A stretch of DNA of 64,000 nucleotides, from assembly GCF_048128805.1 (NCBI RefSeq), contig NC_136010.1:13023980-13087979 (forward strand), read 5' to 3'. Of this stretch, positions 47,783-64,000 are shown piece after piece. The notes beneath the pieces were generated by a model. That model saw only the letters and a program-made list of their open reading frames with translations. It was not told the origin of the DNA and made no database searches. Origin of the DNA: Centroberyx gerrardi (taxonomy: Eukaryota; Chordata; Actinopteri; Beryciformes; Berycidae). The translations under genes were made by a program, and so were the position numbers. The stretch's first letter is position 1. Each line of letters starts with the position of its first letter.

Positions 47783-48605
47783 ACCTCAGACTGGCTGAGC
47801 TACAACGTGACATCACAACCAGCCAATCAAGACAGCTTCACCTCCATTGTACATGGAAACCAATAGAAGCAGCCGAGCTGTGTGACTCTGGCATCTATGA
47901 ACTTCTAATTTCTCAATGAGCAGAGACTCAATTGACTTCAGTGAGGAAATCTGAGAAGAAGAAGAAGAGAGGCTGTGGTCATTTAAAGGGGATTTGAAGA
48001 GGTGATCTCTCTTCGTCAGACATGGGGATCGTTTTGAAGAGTCTTGGTGAGAGACTGCCCAGGCAGACCGTGCCCTAGAGACTCTCTGTGCCCTAGTTAT
48101 CAGGCATGAGTAAACATATCAGCATAGCATACTTGCACATGATGCAGAGCTCTTAATTTGAGAGCCAATGATTCATGAAGGCTTATACTAAAATTAACCC
48201 CAATAAACAGAAGTAGCTCCTGGATTACATGGAAAATAGGCGGAATTTCCTGGTTCGAATTACAGCGTACATACGTGTTTAGATATCTGATTGTTGAAGT
48301 TCAAATTCTTTTACTAGATTTTAAACTAGAGTTTTGTGAAAATGTATAGCTTAAATATGTAAATAGTTATGTATATTATGTTCATGCTGTCTTTTTATCT
48401 TAATAATCTGATATATATCCATGGATATACAGTATGTACTGTTCTTTGTTCCAACCTGCTGAAAATATTTACATGGGCTGTATTTTTCCCTCAAACTTAA
48501 TTATCTATATATTTTTTTTTACATCTGTATCTTGGTAGCCTAACACTGACGTTGCACAAAAATATGTTGTACATATGGACGAATAAAACAAGTGAATGTA
48601 CAGTA
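47783..48605 (+). other. usp21: usp21-like 3' UTR
   Basis: From the TAG at 47780-47782 to beyond AATAAA at 48582-48587, an AT-rich UTR of about 800 bp. Confidence 0.65.
48582..48587 (+). promoter_or_regulatory. Poly(A) signal AATAAA of usp21-like gene
   Basis: Canonical hexamer about 800 bp after the stop codon and about 160 bp before promoter-like motifs of rhoa. Confidence 0.7.
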
Positions 48606-48739
48606 TTGATGATCTTTGAAACAGTCAACAAAAGACCTGTTAATAAGTCTGATGATTAGCGCTGAATGTTGCAGGTAGAACGTAGACTGTAAATTTCGCT
48701 AGAAGACGTACCATCATGCCACTGCCGTCTGGTGAATGA

Positions 48740-48826
48740 CGCCATTGCGCACATGCGTAAGAGAGGTGGGCGGAGTTTTCTAGTCGGTCAGGAAGAGGAG
48801 AAAGGCGGACACAGACACATCAAACG
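48740..48826 (+). promoter_or_regulatory. rhoa: rhoa core promoter and non-coding exon 1
   Basis: A CGCCATTG YY1-like site, an NRF1-like TGCGCACATGCG (48746-48757) and a GC box GGTGGGCGGA (48765-48774) lie within 40 bp, with no TATA box. This is the pattern of a housekeeping promoter. A donor AACG|GTAATG at 48826/48827 would end the non-coding first exon, which joins the ATG exon at 49481. Confidence 0.6.
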
Positions 48827-49480
48827 GTAATGTTACTCAGCGACAGCTTTTAAACTCTAAGCCGAATCTTTTTTACACGTATAGACGTATTATATCCGTG
48901 CATTGATTGTTGTAGTTACATTTTCAAAAAGAATACTTCAAATGTCAGTACTCTAAACCATGAAAAACATCATTAGCTTTCTTGCTAGCTAACGTTAGCT
49001 GGTTTGACAGGCCCGGACTACACTGCACAGCCAGGAATGGGAACACAGCACGGAATGTTCCGTGTTTACACTCCTTAGCTTTTAGCCAGCCTCCCCGTTC
49101 CCTCTGTTTGCCACCCGGTGTAACGGCTTGGTCGGTTTAGGTTGCATTTATTTCACATATCAAGTTCTTTCTGATGAACCCCGGGAATATGAGTAGACTA
49201 GACTGCAAACGTTATTATCTGAGTTCGTATTCCGCTCAGTGCCAGTCAAGAGGAACTGTTTTCTCGATAGCCAGTATTTCCATTCCACCGTATAGATGTC
49301 ACCATATGACAGTTTAGATCCACTTTGTTTGTGCATCAATACACTATTGGTAAAATTATGTCTGACTAACCCTTTGGAGTTGTTAAATCATTGGGATAGC
49401 AACATTAGCAGTGACTTGCGCTGCGTCGCCTTGCCTAATGATAACCGAAGCATATCCTCGTCTTGTCTTGTTCTCCATAG
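48827..49480 (+). other. rhoa intron 1
   Basis: About 650 bp with a GCTAGCTAACGTTAGCT cluster near 48985-49001. The acceptor CCATAG lies directly before the start codon. Confidence 0.5.
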
Positions 49481-50498
<1,018 letters not shown>

Positions 50499-52050
50499 GC
50501 TCTCGGAGAATAAGGAGCTGCCCTCAAGCACAGATAAAGGGCAGCTTTCATTGAGATTTGACCTAGGGGAGGATATCGGGGAGGGCCCACAAAAGTTATG
50601 GGGATGCCTAATTTCTAATCATCCAGTCACCCTCAGCACATTCAAGCAGATCTGAAATTATTTGATAGGCTTCTGCACCACGGTCTTTGCCCCGTATGTT
50701 AGATTACATGCCATTTTGCTTGCACCTATCAAAAACTTTCAGATCTAGAGAGGTGTGTAGGGCAGGTGGTAGGGGGTGATTTGGAGTTGGGTAGATGCAA
50801 AGGAGAATTGAAATGTGCCATGATTGGAATGAAGAGAGCAAAGGTCCTTACCAGGCCAAAGACAATGGGAACATGAGAGAATGAGAAAGAGGGGGGAAAA
50901 AAAGACAAAAATAAAAGATAGGTTAGAATAAAGGCCATGTCTAAGTGGATCTTACACAGTATCGCCTACATGTAGTGCCTTGAGAGCAGTGGTCAGGAAG
51001 AGTCTGAGTTGAGGGATAGGGATTCATAACCTGGATGGGGTATTATTTTGTCATTTTTAGTGTCCACGCTTCACTTTTGTGAATGCTTTCTCCCTGTCAT
51101 TGGCTTGGCTCCTTCAGGCCCATGTTCTGACTCAGGCGCTATGCAGGGGTATGCCTAAACTAGATTGTATGAGATGTTTTCCCATATTGAATTACTTACC
51201 TGATATACTTAGTGTGTATGTGTGTGTCTGTGTGCGCGTGTGTGAGTGTGTTTGTGAGTGTGTTTGTGTGCTCCAGTGCAGGTCTGCATGCATTGAATGT
51301 GTGTATATTTGTGTTTGTGATGCATATTTTCTGTGTCTATGTACTGTATGCATGGAAAGGCCTTTTGCGTCACCTAACCCCTGTCTCCATGCCAAAGTTA
51401 CCCCTGACAGCCAGATTTTATGGTTCAAACGGGTAATGGAATTAACAGCTACTCAGAGTGACATAGAAACTTTCACTTTACTTTACTGGAAGATGTTGTA
51501 CCATAGCTAGAGGCACAATCAGGTTAACTATTTGTTGAGTTTTTAGGACCTTTTTTGTGTATACAAGAGAAGCATTTGATTGTGTTAATCAGTGGGTTAA
51601 ATCATGAGTGGTGTAGTTGATAAGTTGAATTTGCTTTCAGATAGAAGAAGATAGGCTATCTTATTACTATAATGTCCATTTATGTACTGTATGTCTTACA
51701 AGGCCTTGTAAGGACATGTTTATGACGTGTATTTCCAGTTTGCCTTTCACTCAACTCTCCCCAACCCCCTTTTATTGATATTGTCATTATTGTATTATCA
51801 CTTTTATTGTTGATGTCTCTAATTTTTCGTAGTATATTTTAACCATTTTCCTTAATCCTGCTGTTATGATCAGCTTATGTCAGTTAAATGAGAAATTGTA
51901 ACCATAGTATTGTACATTGTTAATTGAAGGTCAAGCTTGGGGTGCAAGGCTGGAAGGTTTTGGGGGAGGGTTGCCAGGGCAGTTATTTTTTGTACTGTGA
52001 CATCTTGGGATTTCTGGAGTTTTTTCAAATAAAGCTGGTATTAGGGTTTC
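50499..52050 (+). other. rhoa: rhoa 3' UTR
   Basis: A long UTR of about 1.55 kb to AATAAA at 52028-52033. It contains GT-rich sequence at about 51212-51275. AATAAA-type hexamers near 50909 and 50926 could give shorter forms. Confidence 0.65.
52028..52033 (+). promoter_or_regulatory. Poly(A) signal AATAAA of rhoa
   Basis: Canonical hexamer in TTTTTCAAATAAAGC context, followed by TGTGTCC-type GT-rich sequence within 40 bp. Confidence 0.7.
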
Positions 52051-52319
52051 CTGGTGTATATGTGTCCTCTTTGCACAGCTACCAACAATTGCAGCTATTG
52101 CCATACATTTATCATTTATGGCATGCATGTATCTCTACTAATAAAAAAATGCACTTACACATGGTCCAAAACAAGTGGTTCTATGATTTGATATCCGATA
52201 TGAAGTTATTCATAGGATACCATTAAATTATGCCGTGCATGTCTGCCCATTAATCAGTCATGGACTACTACATATCTAAAATAGTTAGGGTTGAGCTGCT
52301 CTGCTAAGGACTTCCAGCT

Positions 52320-53214
52320 GTCCAATCATCGTCGATGTGGAAAATATAGTCGCGCTCCAACCACCAATCAAATGGTCGAATCAAGTATCAGTCCCTCCCA
52401 CTCTCAAAACTAGACTGGCTGTAGCCATTTTACACAGTTGGTCCTCTGAAAAATAAATTACCCTTTTCAGTTGGGCTTCTACATGACATTTCAGGAATTG
52501 CTGTAGATTACATATGGCGCTGGTAAGTTTTTCTCTCATTTCAAATACAAGATCAATTCCCAATCTGTGTTTGCAACGACTCATAATCATTCGAACCAGC
52601 AGGAGCTCTGCCTCCCTGCTTCCACTAGCTCTACTAGCTAGCTAACCGTATGCTAGTTAGCCTGCCTGCTAACAGAGATGACCGTCACACGTCATTGCTG
52701 AATACTCCTTGGTTAATATAGTATGGTTGTGTGCGTGCATTGTGTACGCTGTACTTATCTATATCGCTATCTATATGAGCAGTACAGGATGACATCTGCC
52801 ATGATGTAATGGTAACTTTGTTGTATAGCTTGCAAAGCAATTACCGTTATAGTACCTCATTTTAAAGTTACTGAAGTCTATACGGTATGATTCATTGACG
52901 TTAACATGATCAGAGATACTGTCTCTGCTGAATGCACACATTGCACATCATCACATTTCCAGTTTGACTGATTAAAAGCTCTTACCAGTTGACTAAGAGG
53001 CCTCTACTAGGGGTCAGGAAATTTTCAGTTGTACCCCACAAGTTTTCACTTTGTGACAAGAGTGTGTTGAGAGCAGTCTATTCTATTGACCCTCCTCACT
53101 ATTTGGCTTCACATTCAAATGAATAAAGCACTGGTATATTTCTTTTCTAGTGTGTCTGATTATCTAACAAAGTGGAAGAAGGACAGAGACTAGAAACAGA
53201 GTCAGTGGACCAGC
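52320..53214 (+). promoter_or_regulatory. rbm6: rbm6 promoter, non-coding exon 1 and 5' UTR
   Basis: CCAAT motifs occur near 52321 and 52361-52366, and a GCCATTTT YY1-like site near 52424. A donor CTG|GTAAGT at 52522/52523 would end exon 1. An acceptor at 53149-53150 opens the exon with the main ATG at 53215. If so joined, an upstream ORF starting ATGGCGCTG at 52514 runs only seven codons before a stop in the next exon. The intron (52523-53150) has a GCTAGC-rich cluster near 52625-52665. Confidence 0.5.
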
Positions 53215-63900
<10,686 letters not shown>

Positions 63901-64000
63901 GCCCTCACCCTCAAACCTCAACCTCCCGCCACAGACAGGACAAGGACAAAGACCGGCACACAACACTCCATCATTAGAGTCACATAGATATCTATAGATA
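63901..64000 (+). other. rbm6: Start of rbm6 3' UTR or further sequence
   Basis: The final 100 bp follow the TGA at 63898-63900. No poly(A) signal is reached before the window ends. Confidence 0.5.

Overview
The window reads as vertebrate, most likely teleost fish, nuclear DNA. Six multi-exon, intron-rich genes all lie on the + strand. All have GT-AG introns, 3' UTRs with AATAAA signals, dense CA/GT/CT microsatellites and fish-style short inverted-repeat elements. I saw no bacterial, plasmid or phage features, no CRISPR array and no rRNA or tRNA. The proteins were recognised by reading the exon translations against remembered vertebrate families; no database search was run. In all six genes the predicted coding exons join in frame and the total coding length is a multiple of three, which is a strong internal check.

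Layout: (1) 1-6652, microsatellite-rich sequence upstream of, or in the first intron of, camkv, with two small inverted-repeat elements. (2) camkv, 6665-16134, a CaM-kinase-like pseudokinase with a very long single-exon C-terminal tail. (3) uba1, 21274-34251, the ubiquitin-activating enzyme E1, 1058 codons, with the catalytic Cys at residue 632. (4) an arhgef3/net1-type RhoA exchange factor, 36104-42398. (5) a short usp21-like deubiquitinase, 43726-47782. (6) rhoa, 49481-50498, 193 codons. (7) rbm6, 53215-63900, an RRM/RanBP2-zinc-finger/OCRE splicing factor that appears to end without a normal G-patch.

The set camkv, UBA1/UBA7-type E1, rhoa and rbm6 resembles the gene neighbourhood of human 3p21.31 (RHOA, UBA7, CAMKV, RBM6). 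Here the E1 beside camkv is a full UBA1 orthologue by sequence, which bears on how UBA1 and UBA7 arose. Functionally the block holds two ubiquitin enzymes (E1 and a DUB) and a Rho GTPase with a matching RhoA-type GEF. I take this as co-localisation, not as evidence of an operon-like system. The last four genes are tightly packed, with only roughly 150-400 bp between a poly(A) signal and the next 5' exon.

The most notable local structures are: loss of the G-patch and its upstream helix in rbm6; a tandem array of 38-bp units that duplicates a splice acceptor just before a uba1 exon; a similar duplication before the last arhgef3 exon; a camkv acceptor made only of GT repeat; a PIF/Harbinger-like Myb remnant in a uba1 intron; and several MITEs with terminal inverted repeats. 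I found no clearly new multi-gene system.
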